A stretch of DNA of 64,000 bases from an uncultured Pelagibacteraceae bacterium (GCA_902629075.1 CACOPK010000001.1:1-64000); one strand, 5' to 3'. Counted from the stretch's first letter, positions 34,445-44,347 are shown. A program made the numbers and translations. The notes: a model not told the origin generated them from the letters alone.

Positions 34445-36525
34445 ATATTTTTTCTGTTGTTAATTAAACTTTCAACAACACTTGGATCTGCTAACGTTGT
34501 AGTATCTCCTAGTTGATCATGTTCATTGGATGCAATTTTTCTTAAAATTCTTCTCATTATTTTACCAGATCTAGTTTTTGGTAATCCTGGTGAAAACTGA
34601 ATTAGTTCTGGTCTATAAAATGGTCCTAAAGTTTTTGCTATATGATTCTTTAATTCTCTTTCTAAATCACCATCAGCTAGTACTCCATTGTTAACCGTAA
34701 CATAACAATATAAAGCATTACCTTTTATTTGATGAGGATAACCCACCACAGCTGCCTCTGCTACTTTTGGATGGGCAACAAAAGCGCTTTCTATTTCTGC
34801 GGTCCCCAGATTGTGACCCGATACAATAATTACATCATCAACTCTTCCTGTTATCCAGTAATAACCATCTTTGTCTCTTCTACAGCCATCACCTGTAAAA
34901 TATTTACCATTAAATTGTGAAAAGTAAGTATCAATAAATCTTTGATGATCACCATACACCGTTCTCATTTGACCTGGCCATGATTGAGCCATGCAAAGTC
35001 TCCCTTGACCTTCACCTTTAATTTCTTTTCCACTCTGATCAACTATTACAGGTTTAATTCCATAAAAAGGTTTAGTTGCAGATCCCGGCTTCAAATCAAT
35101 AGCCCCTGTTTGAGGAGAGATTAATATTCCGCCAGTTTCAGTTTGCCACCATGTATCAACAATTGGACACTTATTATCTCCCACAGTTTTATAGTACCAT
35201 TCCCACGCTTCCGGGTTGATAGGTTCACCAACTGTTCCTAACAATTTCAGTGATTTTCTGGATGTTTTTTTGACTGGCTCCTCTCCTTGAGCCATTAAAG
35301 CTCTGATAGCCGTTGGCGCAGTATAGAAAATATTAACTTTATATTTATCTACAATTTGCCACCATCTTGAGGAATCAGGATAAGTTGGAACACCTTCAAA
35401 CATTATAGTTGTAGCACCATTAGCAAGAGGTCCATAAATTATATAACTATGACCAGTGATCCAACCTATATCAGCAGTACAGAAATAAATATCTTTAGGT
35501 TTGTAATTAAAAATATATTGATGGGTCATAGATGCATATACCATGTAGCCACCAGTTGTATGAAGAACACCTTTAGGTTTCCCTGTTGATCCTGATGTAT
35601 ACAATATAAATAATGGATCTTCTGCACCCATTTCCTCTGGCTCACATTGTGAAGCAACACCTTTAGTCATTTCGTGATACCAAACATCTCTACTCTCATC
35701 CCAGTTAATTCTGTTGCCTGTTCTTTTAACAACAATGCATTTTTTTACATTCGGACAGTGTATTAAAGCTTCATCAGTTATTGATTTTAAGTGAATCGTT
35801 TTACCACCTCTTATCCCCTCATCTGCAGTAACAATATAATCAGATTTACAATTATTAACTCTATCAGCAATGGAATCTGCAGAAAAACCACCAAAAATTA
35901 TTGAGTGTATAGCTCCAATTCTTGCACAAGCTAGCATTGTGTATGCTAATTCAGGTATCATTGTTAAATAAATTGTAACCCTGTCACCTTTTTGTACACC
36001 TAATTTTTTAAGTCCATTTGCTGCCTTCGAAACTTCATCGTGTAATTGTTTATAGCTAATCTTTTTTTGAACTTTTGGATCATCACCAACCCAAATAATT
36101 GCAGTCTTATCTTTATTTTTTTTTAAATGTCTATCTATACAATTTGCTGAAGCATTAAGAGTTCCATCATAATACCATTTTATGTTAACATCTGTATTGC
36201 TGTAAGTTACATCTTTTATTTTTGTATAAGGTTTTATCCAAGTAATTCTTTTTCCTTCTTTTGCCCAAAAGTCATTATTATTTCTAATAGATTCTTTATA
36301 TTTTTTTTCATACATTGTTTTATTGATAATTGCATTTTTAATCCATTCAGATTTTGTTTTATAAATTTTTTCGGATGTCTCTTTTGATCTACTTTGAGAT
36401 TTTTTTTTTATTTTAGTTTTATTTTTTCTTACTCTTTTTTTTGAAACTCTTGCAGACTTTCTTTTATTCGAAGATTTTCTTCTTACCTTTTTCTTATTTT
36501 TTCTTTTTTTCTTTTTTTTAGGCAT
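34441..36525 (-). CDS. acs: Acetyl-CoA synthetase with a long basic N-terminal tail
   Basis: A 694-aa AMP-forming acetate-CoA ligase. Core motifs: [22 protein letters not shown] (AMP-binding loop near residue 305), [54 protein letters not shown] (hinge) and [15 protein letters not shown], which contains the Lys usually controlled by acetylation. The normal enzyme is about 650 aa. The extra N-terminal stretch of about 50 residues is almost all Lys, Arg, Ser and Asn ([23 protein letters not shown]...), with no other Met/Val/Leu start before the catalytic part. It begins 3 nt after the EVE stop, which supports this start. It makes acetyl-CoA from acetate, probably imported by the nearby symporter. 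Confidence 0.93.
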   Translation of the reverse strand: MPKKKKKRKNKKKVRRKSSNKRKSARVSKKRVRKNKTKIKKKSQSRSKETSEKIYKTKSEWIKNAIINKTMYEKKYKESIRNNNDFWAKEGKRITWIKPYTKIKDVTYSNTDVNIKWYYDGTLNASANCIDRHLKKNKDKTAIIWVGDDPKVQKKISYKQLHDEVSKAANGLKKLGVQKGDRVTIYLTMIPELAYTMLACARIGAIHSIIFGGFSADSIADRVNNCKSDYIVTADEGIRGGKTIHLKSITDEALIHCPNVKKCIVVKRTGNRINWDESRDVWYHEMTKGVASQCEPEEMGAEDPLFILYTSGSTGKPKGVLHTTGGYMVYASMTHQYIFNYKPKDIYFCTADIGWITGHSYIIYGPLANGATTIMFEGVPTYPDSSRWWQIVDKYKVNIFYTAPTAIRALMAQGEEPVKKTSRKSLKLLGTVGEPINPEAWEWYYKTVGDNKCPIVDTWWQTETGGILISPQTGAIDLKPGSATKPFYGIKPVIVDQSGKEIKGEGQGRLCMAQSWPGQMRTVYGDHQRFIDTYFSQFNGKYFTGDGCRRDKDGYYWITGRVDDVIIVSGHNLGTAEIESAFVAHPKVAEAAVVGYPHQIKGNALYCYVTVNNGVLADGDLERELKNHIAKTLGPFYRPELIQFSPGLPKTRSGKIMRRILRKIASNEHDQLGDTTTLADPSVVESLINNRKNI

Positions 36526-36528
36526 GTT

Positions 36529-36948
36529 TTATTTAACTATTTTACTCATGTTCAAAATAATTTTCCAGTGTTTAGTATCTATAGGCATAACCGATAATCT
36601 GCTCTGTTTAATTAGTAGTAAATCTTTTAATTCTTTAGTTTTTCTAATATTTTCTAAACTTACAGGGTTTTTTAGTTTTTTTTCAAACCTAACTTGGACG
36701 GCAACAAATCTTTTTGTTTTATCTGTTGGATCAGTAAATGCGCTTTTAATTACTTTAACTATACCAACTATCTCCTTTCCTATATTTGAATGATAAAAAA
36801 AACATAGATCCCCCCTTTTCATTTTTCTTAAATTGTTAGCAGCCTGATAATTTCTTACACCATCCCACATAGAGCCCATCGATCCACTTTTAATTTGTTG
36901 ATCCAATGACCATACATCCGGCTCTGACTTCATTAACCAATAGTTCAT
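36529..36948 (-). CDS. EVE domain protein
   Basis: A 139-aa EVE (PUA-like) domain protein. MNYWLMKSEPDVWSLDQQIKSG..SMWDGVRNYQAANNLRKMKRGDLCFFYHSNIGKEIVGIVKVIKSAFTDPT is nearly the textbook family profile. EVE domains bind modified bases in DNA or RNA in several studied cases; the natural ligand here is unknown. It is located between tsaD and acs on the minus strand (2 nt after tsaD, 3 nt before acs). The tsaD-EVE adjacency opposite hemC is conserved in alphaproteobacteria. Confidence 0.93.
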   Translation of the reverse strand: MNYWLMKSEPDVWSLDQQIKSGSMGSMWDGVRNYQAANNLRKMKRGDLCFFYHSNIGKEIVGIVKVIKSAFTDPTDKTKRFVAVQVRFEKKLKNPVSLENIRKTKELKDLLLIKQSRLSVMPIDTKHWKIILNMSKIVK

Positions 36949-36950
36949 AA

Positions 36951-38021
36951 TTAAATCTTTACACCTGCTCCCTTAAGAAATTGAGCTTTTTCATCTAATT
37001 GCCATCTTGGATTAACTTTAAAATTTAAATCATCAAATAACTTTTTTCTAAATTTTTCTATTCCTACTAATGCTATCATTGCAGCATTATCACTACATAA
37101 ACTTATATCTGGAAATAAACATTCAAATTTGTTTTCATTAGATAAATTTACTAATATATTTTTTATACCTTTATTGGCAGCAACACCGCCAGCTACCACA
37201 AATGTTTTCTTAATTGATGTGTTTTCTTTTAAATATATTTCAAAAGCCTTTTTTGTTTTTTCATGAAGTATTTCTTCAATGGTTTTTTGAAACGAAGCGG
37301 CTAAATCGAATTTATCTTGCTCAGTTTTTATTTCAGATTTAATTCTTAAAACTGCAGTTTTTAATCCTGCAAAAGATAAATTACACCCACCTCTATTAAG
37401 TATCGGTTTTGGTAATTTAAATCTATTCTTATTTCCTTTCCCGGCATATTCTTCAATTTTTGGTCCACCAGGAAACTCTATGCCAATAATTTTAGCAGTT
37501 TTATCAAAGGCTTCTCCCAATGCATCATCTATTGTTGTTCCTAGTCTTTTATATTTACCTAAGCCATCAACTGAAAGATATTGTGTATGACCTCCTGATA
37601 TTAACAATAACAGATATGGAAACTCTAAATTAGAATTTAGTTTTGGACTTAGTGCATGTCCCTCCAAATGATTAACTGCAATGAATGGTTTGTTTAAAGA
37701 TGCTGCCAATGTTTTTCCAAAATTTAGACCAACAGTTAAACAAACTATTAAACCTGGTCCAGCAGTAGCTGCTACTGCATCAATCTCATCAAGTTTAATT
37801 TTACTCTCTAAAATTGCCTTTTCAGCAATCAAATCAATTTTCTCCACATGTGCCCTTGCGGCCAATTCTGGAACAACTCCTCCAAATTCTTTATGAATAT
37901 CGAACTGGCTTGATACTATATTTGATAAAATTTTAATTTTTCCATTTTCCTCTTGTATGATAGATGCGGCAGTTTCATCACAACTAGATTCAATGCCTAA
38001 AATAGTAATTTTTTTATTCAT
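36951..38021 (-). CDS. tsaD: tRNA N6-threonylcarbamoyladenosine transferase TsaD
   Basis: A 356-aa ASKHA-fold enzyme that transfers the threonylcarbamoyl group to A37 of ANN-decoding tRNAs, working with TsaB and TsaE. Motifs: LGIESSCDETAASI (phosphate loop), VPELAARAHVEKI, NHLEGHALSP (metal-binding His pair), LISGGHTQYLSV, LGEAFDKTAKIIGI and VVAGGVAANKGI. Length is normal. It is divergent from hemC with a 51-nt intergenic region that must hold both promoters. The tsaD/hemC divergence is common in alphaproteobacteria. Confidence 0.96.
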   Translation of the reverse strand: MNKKITILGIESSCDETAASIIQEENGKIKILSNIVSSQFDIHKEFGGVVPELAARAHVEKIDLIAEKAILESKIKLDEIDAVAATAGPGLIVCLTVGLNFGKTLAASLNKPFIAVNHLEGHALSPKLNSNLEFPYLLLLISGGHTQYLSVDGLGKYKRLGTTIDDALGEAFDKTAKIIGIEFPGGPKIEEYAGKGNKNRFKLPKPILNRGGCNLSFAGLKTAVLRIKSEIKTEQDKFDLAASFQKTIEEILHEKTKKAFEIYLKENTSIKKTFVVAGGVAANKGIKNILVNLSNENKFECLFPDISLCSDNAAMIALVGIEKFRKKLFDDLNFKVNPRWQLDEKAQFLKGAGVKI

Positions 38022-38072
38022 AGTTTTTTAGATAGTACAATTAGATTATAAGATTTAAATATAAAACAATTA

Positions 38073-38984
38073 ATGAAAAAAAATAAAATATTAATTGGAA
38101 CTAGAGCTAGCAAATTAGCCCTCATTTACGCTAATCGGGCTAAGGATGAAATAGCTAAAGTTTTTTCAGGTGAAATTGAGCTAATTAAAATTACTACTGA
38201 AGGTGACCAAAATCAAAAAAATAGACTTTCGGATATTGGTGGAAAAGGATTATTTTCAAAAAAAATAGAAGAAGAATTGATAAATAAAAAGATAGATATC
38301 GCGGTACATGCTTTAAAAGACATGCCCTCGGAAGAAACAGAGGGCCTAACAACAAATTGTTTTTTGAAAAGAAATTCTCCAGAGGAAATACTTATAACGA
38401 GAGATAATAAAAAATTTAACGAATTGAATTCAAATTCTATTATTGGTACCTCTTCATTTAGAAGAGAGTTTCAATTAAGAAGAATCAGAAATGATTTAAG
38501 TTATAAAACTATAAGAGGCAATGTGGACACAAGAATATCTAAGTTAAACAACAATGATTATGATGGAATTATACTTTCTAAGGCTGGAATAAAATCTTTA
38601 AAATTAGATCATTTGATTTCTGAGGAATTTGCGACCGGAAAAATTATACCAAGTGCAGGTCAAGGGATTATTTCTATTCAATGTAGAAAAGAAGATGATG
38701 ATATCATTAATCTTCTAGGCAAAGTAAATGACGAAGTTTCAAGTATTTCTGCTATATCAGAACGTAAAGTGTTAAGTATCTTGGGGGGAGACTGTTATAC
38801 AGCTGTTGGGGTTTTTTCAAAAGTAAATAATGATAATTTTGAAATCACTGGTGAACTTTTTTCAACAGATGGTAAAAAAAGGTATTTTAAAACAATTAAA
38901 GATATTTCTTCAAATTTTTTAAATGCAAGTACAGAATTAGGAAGTTATCTAAAATCAGAGGCAAAAGATACTTATAAAAAATAA
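38073..38984 (+). CDS. hemC: Hydroxymethylbilane synthase (porphobilinogen deaminase)
   Basis: A 303-aa enzyme polymerising four porphobilinogens into hydroxymethylbilane. The blocks IGTRASKLALIYANRA, ITTEGDQNQ, GGKGLFSKKIEEELI, DIAVHALKDMPSEE, IGTSSFRREFQLRRIR and RGNVDTRISKL are intact. The dipyrromethane cofactor Cys is in LGGDCYTAVGV near residue 240. The stop codon overlaps the hemD start by 1 nt (TAATG). Together with hemE, hemH and hemG at the other end of the window, much of the heme pathway is represented. Confidence 0.96.
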   Translation: MKKNKILIGTRASKLALIYANRAKDEIAKVFSGEIELIKITTEGDQNQKNRLSDIGGKGLFSKKIEEELINKKIDIAVHALKDMPSEETEGLTTNCFLKRNSPEEILITRDNKKFNELNSNSIIGTSSFRREFQLRRIRNDLSYKTIRGNVDTRISKLNNNDYDGIILSKAGIKSLKLDHLISEEFATGKIIPSAGQGIISIQCRKEDDDIINLLGKVNDEVSSISAISERKVLSILGGDCYTAVGVFSKVNNDNFEITGELFSTDGKKRYFKTIKDISSNFLNASTELGSYLKSEAKDTYKK

Positions 38985-39682
38985 TGCATATATTATTAAC
39001 AAGACCTTTAGACGATTGTTCAGATTTAATAATTAAGTTTAAAGAATTAGGTCATACCGTTTCACATTTACCATTAATTAAAATAAAAAAAATGCAATAT
39101 GAAGAAATAAAAATTAATGATTTTGCAGCAATTATTTTTACAAGTTCAAACTCTATAAAATATTTAAACTTAGATAAAATTAATAAGACACTTAAATGTT
39201 TTTGCGTTGGTTCTACTACAGAAAAATTTGCGAGGGCTTCAGGTTTTCAAAATGTAATTGCTGCTAATGGTAACGTAAGAGCGCTCAAAGAATTAATATT
39301 ACAAAATCACGATAAAAAAGATGGAAAGATTTTATATGTAAGTGGTGAACTCATTTCTTTTGATTTAGATAAAGATCTTAGTAACGAAGGATACGAAATA
39401 ATCCGAATTATAAATTATTCCGTTAAACATAATAATGAGATTAAAGACGATTTTATTGAGCAGCTTAAAAAAAATATACCAGATATCGTTTATATATACT
39501 CTGAAAACAGCTCAAAAAGCTTCTTAAATATAATAAAAAAATATCAATTGATTGACAGCTGGATGAATACCAATTTAATGTGTATAGGAGAAAAAACATC
39601 TTCTGTTTTAAATGAAGTAAAATGGAAAAAAATATTTTTATTTAGTCCAGGAGAAGAAGAGTTTTTATTATATAAAATTTGA
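38984..39682 (+). CDS. hemD: Uroporphyrinogen-III synthase
   Basis: A 232-aa bilobed synthase that closes and inverts ring D of hydroxymethylbilane. The family is poorly conserved; visible landmarks are ILLTRPLDDCSDLIIKFKELGHTVSHLPLIKI at the N-terminus, AAIIFTSSNSIKYL, FCVGSTTEKFARASGFQNVIAANGNVRAL, and ILYVSGELISFDL. Position immediately after hemC (1-nt overlap) is strong support. The protein is followed 1 nt later by an MscS-type channel gene, probably on the same transcript. Confidence 0.9.
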   Translation: MHILLTRPLDDCSDLIIKFKELGHTVSHLPLIKIKKMQYEEIKINDFAAIIFTSSNSIKYLNLDKINKTLKCFCVGSTTEKFARASGFQNVIAANGNVRALKELILQNHDKKDGKILYVSGELISFDLDKDLSNEGYEIIRIINYSVKHNNEIKDDFIEQLKKNIPDIVYIYSENSSKSFLNIIKKYQLIDSWMNTNLMCIGEKTSSVLNEVKWKKIFLFSPGEEEFLLYKI

Positions 39683-39683
39683 T

Positions 39684-40769
39684 ATGGATGTTTTTGTAAA
39701 TTTTAAAGATTTATTTTTGTCAGTCTGGGAAAAAGGCATTCTCGGAATTAATTTTTATGAAATACTTATCGGAATTGGAATTTTTCTTTTATTTTTAATT
39801 TTTAGAGGACTTATCAGCAAACTAATAATTAAAAAATTAGAGATAATATCAAAAAGAACAACAAATAAATTAGACGATACATTTGTTCATTCTTTAATCG
39901 GCCCCGTAAGATTTTTACCAATTGTTCTGGGTTTTTTCTTCGCAAGTTATTACATGACATTCGAAAGTGATACACGTGAATTTGTAAATGATATAAATAG
40001 GACATTAATTACCATTTTACTTTTTTGGACAATCCACCAAATTATCGAGCCAGTTTCATATGTTCTATCTGGCCTTGGTAAAATCCTAACAAGAGAATTA
40101 ATAAGCTGGATAGTTAAATCAATTAAAATTCTAATTTTTATTTTAGGCACCGCAGCTGTTTTAGAACTTTGGGGAATTAAAATAGGACCAATTATTGCCG
40201 GATTAGGTTTATTTGGTGTAGCTGTTGCTTTAGGTGCTCAAGATTTATTTAAAAATTTGATTTCTGGAATTTTAGTATTAGTAGAAAAAAGATTTAAGAT
40301 GGGAGATTGGATTTTAGTTGAGGGGATTATTGAAGGAATTGTAGAAAAAATTGGTTTCAGATCAACTGTGATAAGAAAATTCGATAAGTCAATTGCAATA
40401 ATACCAAATTTTCAATTTGCCGAAAATGCGGTAATTAATATAAGCCAAACTACTAATTGGATCATTAGTTGGACAATCAATCTTCAATATGATTCAACTA
40501 TTGATCAACTTAAAACAGTAAGAGAAGAAATTGAAAATTACATTAAAACAAATGAAGATTTTAAACCAGAACTTGGTTACGCGGTAAGAGTAGATAGTTT
40601 TGCTGAAAGCTCTATTGATATGTACGTTCGTTGTTTTACCAAAACAGATGATTGGGATGAATGGTTAGCTGTAAAAGAGAGATTGGCAATACAAATTAAA
40701 CAGATTGTTGAAAATAATAAAGCTTCATTTGCCTTTCCAAGTCAATCGATTTATGTTGAAAAGAAATAA
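39684..40769 (+). CDS. MscS-type mechanosensitive ion channel
   Basis: A 361-aa small-conductance mechanosensitive channel. Four to five hydrophobic segments precede the pore helix, which reads GPIIAGLGLFGVAVALGAQDLFKNLISGILVLVEKRFKMGDWILVEG, with the Gly/Ala-packed TM3 and the start of the beta domain. IPNFQFAENAVINIS is the beta-domain edge, and the C-terminal vestibule ends in SQSIYVEKK. It opens under membrane tension to release solutes during osmotic downshock. It overlaps the YggT gene by 1 nt. It is larger than E. coli MscS (286 aa) by extra N-terminal membrane segments. Confidence 0.9.
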   Translation: MDVFVNFKDLFLSVWEKGILGINFYEILIGIGIFLLFLIFRGLISKLIIKKLEIISKRTTNKLDDTFVHSLIGPVRFLPIVLGFFFASYYMTFESDTREFVNDINRTLITILLFWTIHQIIEPVSYVLSGLGKILTRELISWIVKSIKILIFILGTAAVLELWGIKIGPIIAGLGLFGVAVALGAQDLFKNLISGILVLVEKRFKMGDWILVEGIIEGIVEKIGFRSTVIRKFDKSIAIIPNFQFAENAVINISQTTNWIISWTINLQYDSTIDQLKTVREEIENYIKTNEDFKPELGYAVRVDSFAESSIDMYVRCFTKTDDWDEWLAVKERLAIQIKQIVENNKASFAFPSQSIYVEKK

Positions 40770-41053
40770 TGAAATCACTTTTAAGCTTATTTAATGACAT
40801 TATTAATATTTATATTTGGATATTAATTATAAATGCAATTTTAAGTTGGCTAGTTGCTTTCAACGTTTTAAATGTTCAGAATAGATTTATTTATACCATT
40901 TTGGAGTTTTCTTATCGTATTACTGCACCACCATTAAATATTATAAGAAGATATCTTCCAAATTTCGGATCTATTGATATTTCACCAGTTATTCTAATTT
41001 TAGGGCTTTATTTCATTAGAAACCTAGTTTTTGAATTTTTTGGTTATTTTTAA
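40769..41053 (+). CDS. YggT family membrane protein
   Basis: A 94-aa YggT protein with two transmembrane helices (about residues 8-30 and 68-90). The hallmark stretch between them is RITAPPLNIIRRYLPNFGSIDISPVILILGLYF, close to the family PxxxxxRRxxPxxGxxDxSP profile. Family members are linked to osmotic or envelope functions but the role is not settled. It is coupled to the MscS gene by a 1-nt overlap, which fits an osmotic-stress theme. An AT-rich 86-nt gap separates it from folD. Confidence 0.9.
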   Translation: MKSLLSLFNDIINIYIWILIINAILSWLVAFNVLNVQNRFIYTILEFSYRITAPPLNIIRRYLPNFGSIDISPVILILGLYFIRNLVFEFFGYF

Positions 41054-41139
41054 TTTTTTCAAATTAAACAAAATTAATTGATTTGATTTGTATAAATGTG
41101 TAATAAGCAAAAAATTTAATCAATAAATATTTATACGAT

Positions 41140-41988
41140 ATGATCTTAATTGATGGAAAAAAAGCAGCCGCAGAACTAAGAGAAGAATTAAAAAAGGAAG
41201 TTGCTGACTTAAAAAACAAACATAATAAAGTTCCAGGTTTAACAGTTATTTTAATTGGCGAGCTTGCTCCAAGTAAAATTTATGTAAAAAATAAAGAAAA
41301 GTCTGCAAACGAGGTTGGCTTAAAGTCAGAGGTCATTCGTTACCCCGAAACGGTTGAAGAAAAAACTGTCTTAGAAAAAATTGACGAGCTTAACAACGAC
41401 GATACCGTTTCAGGTATACTTGTTCAATTACCACTTCCAAAACATATTGATAAACAAAAAGTAATTGAAGCCATTTCTCCAGGCAAAGATGTAGATGGTT
41501 TTCATCCAATGAATGTAGGAAATCTTTCATCTGGATATGAGAGCTCTGTTCCGTGTACACCTCTTGGATGCTATTTATTAATTAAAAAAATTGAACCAAA
41601 TTTAAGTGGAAAAAAAGCTGTAGTGGTTGGTAGATCAAATTTAAATGGTAAACCAATGACACAACTTTTGCTCAAAGAAAATTGTACCGTAACTATAACT
41701 CACTCTAAAACTGCTGATCTAAAAGGTGAGTGTTTAAAAGGAGATATAATAGTTGCAGCAGTTGGTATTCCTGAACTTGTAAAAGGCGATTGGGTTAAGA
41801 AAGATGCGATTGTTATTGATGTAGGGATTAATAAAACGGAAAAAGGAATTGTCGGAGATGTTGCTTTTGATGAAGTTTCAAAGGTAGCTAAAGCTTTAAC
41901 ACCTGTTCCCGGTGGCGTTGGACCAATGACAATTGCCTGTTTATTAAAAAATACGATTGAGTGTTTTAAAAGATCACAAAAAAATTAA
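41140..41988 (+). CDS. folD: Methylenetetrahydrofolate dehydrogenase / cyclohydrolase
   Basis: A 282-aa bifunctional FolD, interconverting 5,10-methylene-THF and 10-formyl-THF. The blocks PGLTVILIGELAPSKIYVKNKEKSANEVGL (catalytic Tyr/Lys), VSGILVQLPLPKHID, ISPGKDVDGFHPMNVGNL, PCTPLGCYLLIKK, AVVVGRSNLNGKPMTQLLL (NADP loop) and LTPVPGGVGPMTIACLL are complete. The 10-formyl-THF product feeds PurH. It converges on an SDR gene with a 1-nt gap. Confidence 0.96.
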   Translation: MILIDGKKAAAELREELKKEVADLKNKHNKVPGLTVILIGELAPSKIYVKNKEKSANEVGLKSEVIRYPETVEEKTVLEKIDELNNDDTVSGILVQLPLPKHIDKQKVIEAISPGKDVDGFHPMNVGNLSSGYESSVPCTPLGCYLLIKKIEPNLSGKKAVVVGRSNLNGKPMTQLLLKENCTVTITHSKTADLKGECLKGDIIVAAVGIPELVKGDWVKKDAIVIDVGINKTEKGIVGDVAFDEVSKVAKALTPVPGGVGPMTIACLLKNTIECFKRSQKN

Positions 41989-41989
41989 T

Positions 41990-42700
41990 TTAAGATAATT
42001 TCGATCTTCCGCCATCTACAGCTATAATTTGACCAGTGACCCAAGAACTATCTTCCGTAATTAAAAATTTTGCAAGCGACGCTGAGTCTTTCCCTTCTCC
42101 AAGTCTTTTAAGTGGGTGAGCTTTTGCTATACCTTCTGCCAAGACTTTATTCTTTAACATGGGCTCAGCTATTTTAGAATTTGTTAAACTTGGTGCAATA
42201 CAGTTAACTCTTATATTTGGTGCAAACTCGGCTGCCAAAGAAACTGTTAATCCTTCTACTGCAGCCTTAGTAGAGGCGATAATTGAGTGATTTGTAAATC
42301 CTCTTTGTGCAGCGACAGTTGAAAATAAAACTATAGACCCTTTATTTGTTTTCAAACTTTCTTGAAAACCTTTAATTAAATTTACTGCAGAATATAAATT
42401 TAATTTCATACACTTATTGAAATCATTTTCATTAACCATTCTTAATGGTTTAAGATCTATTGAGCCTACACAGTAAGCAACGCCCTTGATATCTTGAATA
42501 TCTGACTTAATTTTATCAACAAAGCTATCTTCCAAAACATCAGCAATAGTAAAATTACAATTTAACTTTTCAGCTAATGATTGTGTTTGGCTCTCGTTTC
42601 TTCCTACTAAATGCACCTCTTTACCAGAAACAGCTAATTGCTCTGCTAAATTTGATCCTATTGAACCTGTGGCACCGACAACTAAATATTTATCTGACAT
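41990..42700 (-). CDS. Short-chain dehydrogenase/reductase
   Basis: A 236-aa classical SDR. The cofactor motif is VVGATGSIGSNLAEQLA (TGxxxGxG-like, residues 5-21) with LVGRNESQ after beta2, which suggests NADP. GVAYCVGSID replaces NNAG, and the catalytic region is IVLFSTVAAQRGFTNHSIIASTKAAVEGL. The usual catalytic Tyr of YxxxK is replaced: the sequence HSIIASTKAA has Ile or Ser where Tyr is expected, while Lys is kept. It diverges from the photolyase gene by 28 nt, an arrangement often seen near photolyases. Substrate unknown; activity may be atypical. Confidence 0.85.
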   Translation of the reverse strand: MSDKYLVVGATGSIGSNLAEQLAVSGKEVHLVGRNESQTQSLAEKLNCNFTIADVLEDSFVDKIKSDIQDIKGVAYCVGSIDLKPLRMVNENDFNKCMKLNLYSAVNLIKGFQESLKTNKGSIVLFSTVAAQRGFTNHSIIASTKAAVEGLTVSLAAEFAPNIRVNCIAPSLTNSKIAEPMLKNKVLAEGIAKAHPLKRLGEGKDSASLAKFLITEDSSWVTGQIIAVDGGRSKLS

Positions 42701-42728
42701 AAATTTTTTAAAAAGTTATATATAGGCA

Positions 42729-44219
42729 ATGAAATTATTTTTTCTACTCGGAAATCAACTTTTTTCTGAAAAATACTTAGAAAAATTCAGAAAAGACCAT
42801 ATATTTTTTATGGCAGAAGATTACCAATTATGTACCTATGAGAAACACCATAAACAGAAAATTCTTTTATTTCTTTCTGCTATGAGGTCGCATGCAGATA
42901 AACTCAAGAAAAATAAGTTTAAAATTGAATATTCTTCAATTGAGGACAAGACATTTAAATTAGATTATTTGGAAAAATTAAAAAAGATACTTAAGGAAAA
43001 AAAAATTACTGAAGTATCAAGCTTTGAAATAGAAGATAAATTTTTTGAAAAAAAAATTACTCGATTTTTTAAAAAAGAAAAAATTCACTGGAATATTATT
43101 CAAACTCCCATGTTTCTAAATTCACGAGAAAATTTTAAAAAATATTTATCAAAATCTAAAAAACCATTTATGGCTGTTTTTTATAAAGAAACTAGAAGAG
43201 ATTTGAATATTTTAATGAAAAAAGATGGAAATCCAGAGGGTGGAAAATGGAGTTTTGATGAAGAAAATAGAAATAAACTTCCAAAAAATATAACAATCCC
43301 GAAATTTCCTAAAATTAATGAAACATCACATACAAAAAAACTTAAACCAATTATAGAAAAAATATTTATAGATCATCCTGGTAGCACAAGCGAATTCTGG
43401 TTTGCTACTGAATATGAAGATGTTAATAAACTAATTAACTTTTTTATTAAAGAAAAATCAAATTTATTTGGTGACTATGAGGATGCAGTTGACCAGAAAG
43501 ATAATATTTTATTTCATAGTGCATTAAGCCCTTATATAAATTTGGGTTTAATTACTCCTGAGTTAATAATAAAAAAAGTTTTAGATTTTCATATCAAACA
43601 TAAAATTAGATTAAATTCTCTTGAAGGATATATTCGACAAGTAATTGGTTGGAGAGAGTTTATGAGAGGAATTTATCAAAGTTATTCTGATGAAATGGAA
43701 ACTAGAAATTTTTTCAATCATAACCGAAAAATGAAAAAATCATGGTACGATGGATCAACTGGTCTTCCACCTCTAGATCACGCAATTAAAAATGCTTTAA
43801 ATTATGGATGGTCACATCACATTGAAAGATTGATGATTTTATCAAATATAATGAATCTTTGTGAAATTAAACCAACTATTGTTTACAAATGGTTTATGGA
43901 AATGTTTGTCGATTCCTCAGATTGGGTGATGGTGCCAAATGTTTATGGAATGGGCTTATTTAGTGATGGAGGAATATTTGCAACTAAACCATATATTTGT
44001 GGATCAAGTTATTTTATGAAAATGATGGATTTTAAAAAAGGTGAATGGTGCAACACAATGGATGGATTATACTGGAGATTTATAGATAGAAACAGAAAGT
44101 TTTTTTTAAAAAACCCAAGGCTTTCCATGATGGTAAGAATTTTTGATAAAATGAAAAATGATAGAAGAAAATTAATCTTATCAGCTGCTGATAAATTTAT
44201 TAAAAAAAATACACTTTAG
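42729..44219 (+). CDS. DPRP-family cryptochrome/photolyase (related to FeS-BCP)
   Basis: A 496-aa protein of the deoxyribodipyrimidine photolyase-related group, relatives of bacterial (6-4) photolyases. The N-terminal Rossmann-like domain starts [20 protein letters not shown] and has [14 protein letters not shown]. The FAD domain has [45 protein letters not shown], and [38 protein letters not shown]. The region normally carrying the Fe-S CxxC (M.DYC..C) reads [18 protein letters not shown], so two of the four usual Cys ligands are missing. A DUF2256 zinc peptide follows with a 1-nt overlap. Confidence 0.88.
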   Translation: MKLFFLLGNQLFSEKYLEKFRKDHIFFMAEDYQLCTYEKHHKQKILLFLSAMRSHADKLKKNKFKIEYSSIEDKTFKLDYLEKLKKILKEKKITEVSSFEIEDKFFEKKITRFFKKEKIHWNIIQTPMFLNSRENFKKYLSKSKKPFMAVFYKETRRDLNILMKKDGNPEGGKWSFDEENRNKLPKNITIPKFPKINETSHTKKLKPIIEKIFIDHPGSTSEFWFATEYEDVNKLINFFIKEKSNLFGDYEDAVDQKDNILFHSALSPYINLGLITPELIIKKVLDFHIKHKIRLNSLEGYIRQVIGWREFMRGIYQSYSDEMETRNFFNHNRKMKKSWYDGSTGLPPLDHAIKNALNYGWSHHIERLMILSNIMNLCEIKPTIVYKWFMEMFVDSSDWVMVPNVYGMGLFSDGGIFATKPYICGSSYFMKMMDFKKGEWCNTMDGLYWRFIDRNRKFFLKNPRLSMMVRIFDKMKNDRRKLILSAADKFIKKNTL

Positions 44220-44347
44220 TGAAAAAACAAAACCTTCCCTCAAAAATTTGTCCTGTTTGTAAAAGACCTTTTGTTTGGCGCAAGAAATGGAAGCTTAATT
44301 GGGAAAGAGTAAAATATTGTTCCAAGAAGTGTTCTAAGCTTAGTTAA
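44219..44347 (+). CDS. DUF2256 small zinc-binding protein
   Basis: A 42-aa peptide below the ORF-track cutoff, starting GTG at 44219 that overlaps the photolyase TAG by 1 nt: [42 protein letters not shown]. It has a CxxC and a later CxxxC that together form a likely zinc site, and matches the DUF2256 profile (KxCPVCxRPFxWRKKWxxxWxxVKYCSxxC). This family is often encoded beside photolyase or SDR genes. The 3' end overlaps the converging photolyase-like gene by 8 nt. Function unknown. Confidence 0.9.
   Translation: MKKQNLPSKICPVCKRPFVWRKKWKLNWERVKYCSKKCSKLS

Noticed and set aside
36361-36525. Basic tail of Acs as the end of a separate small gene
   Set aside because: The frame is continuous with the enzyme, there is no stop or second start between the parts, and the spacing to the EVE stop fits a single gene.
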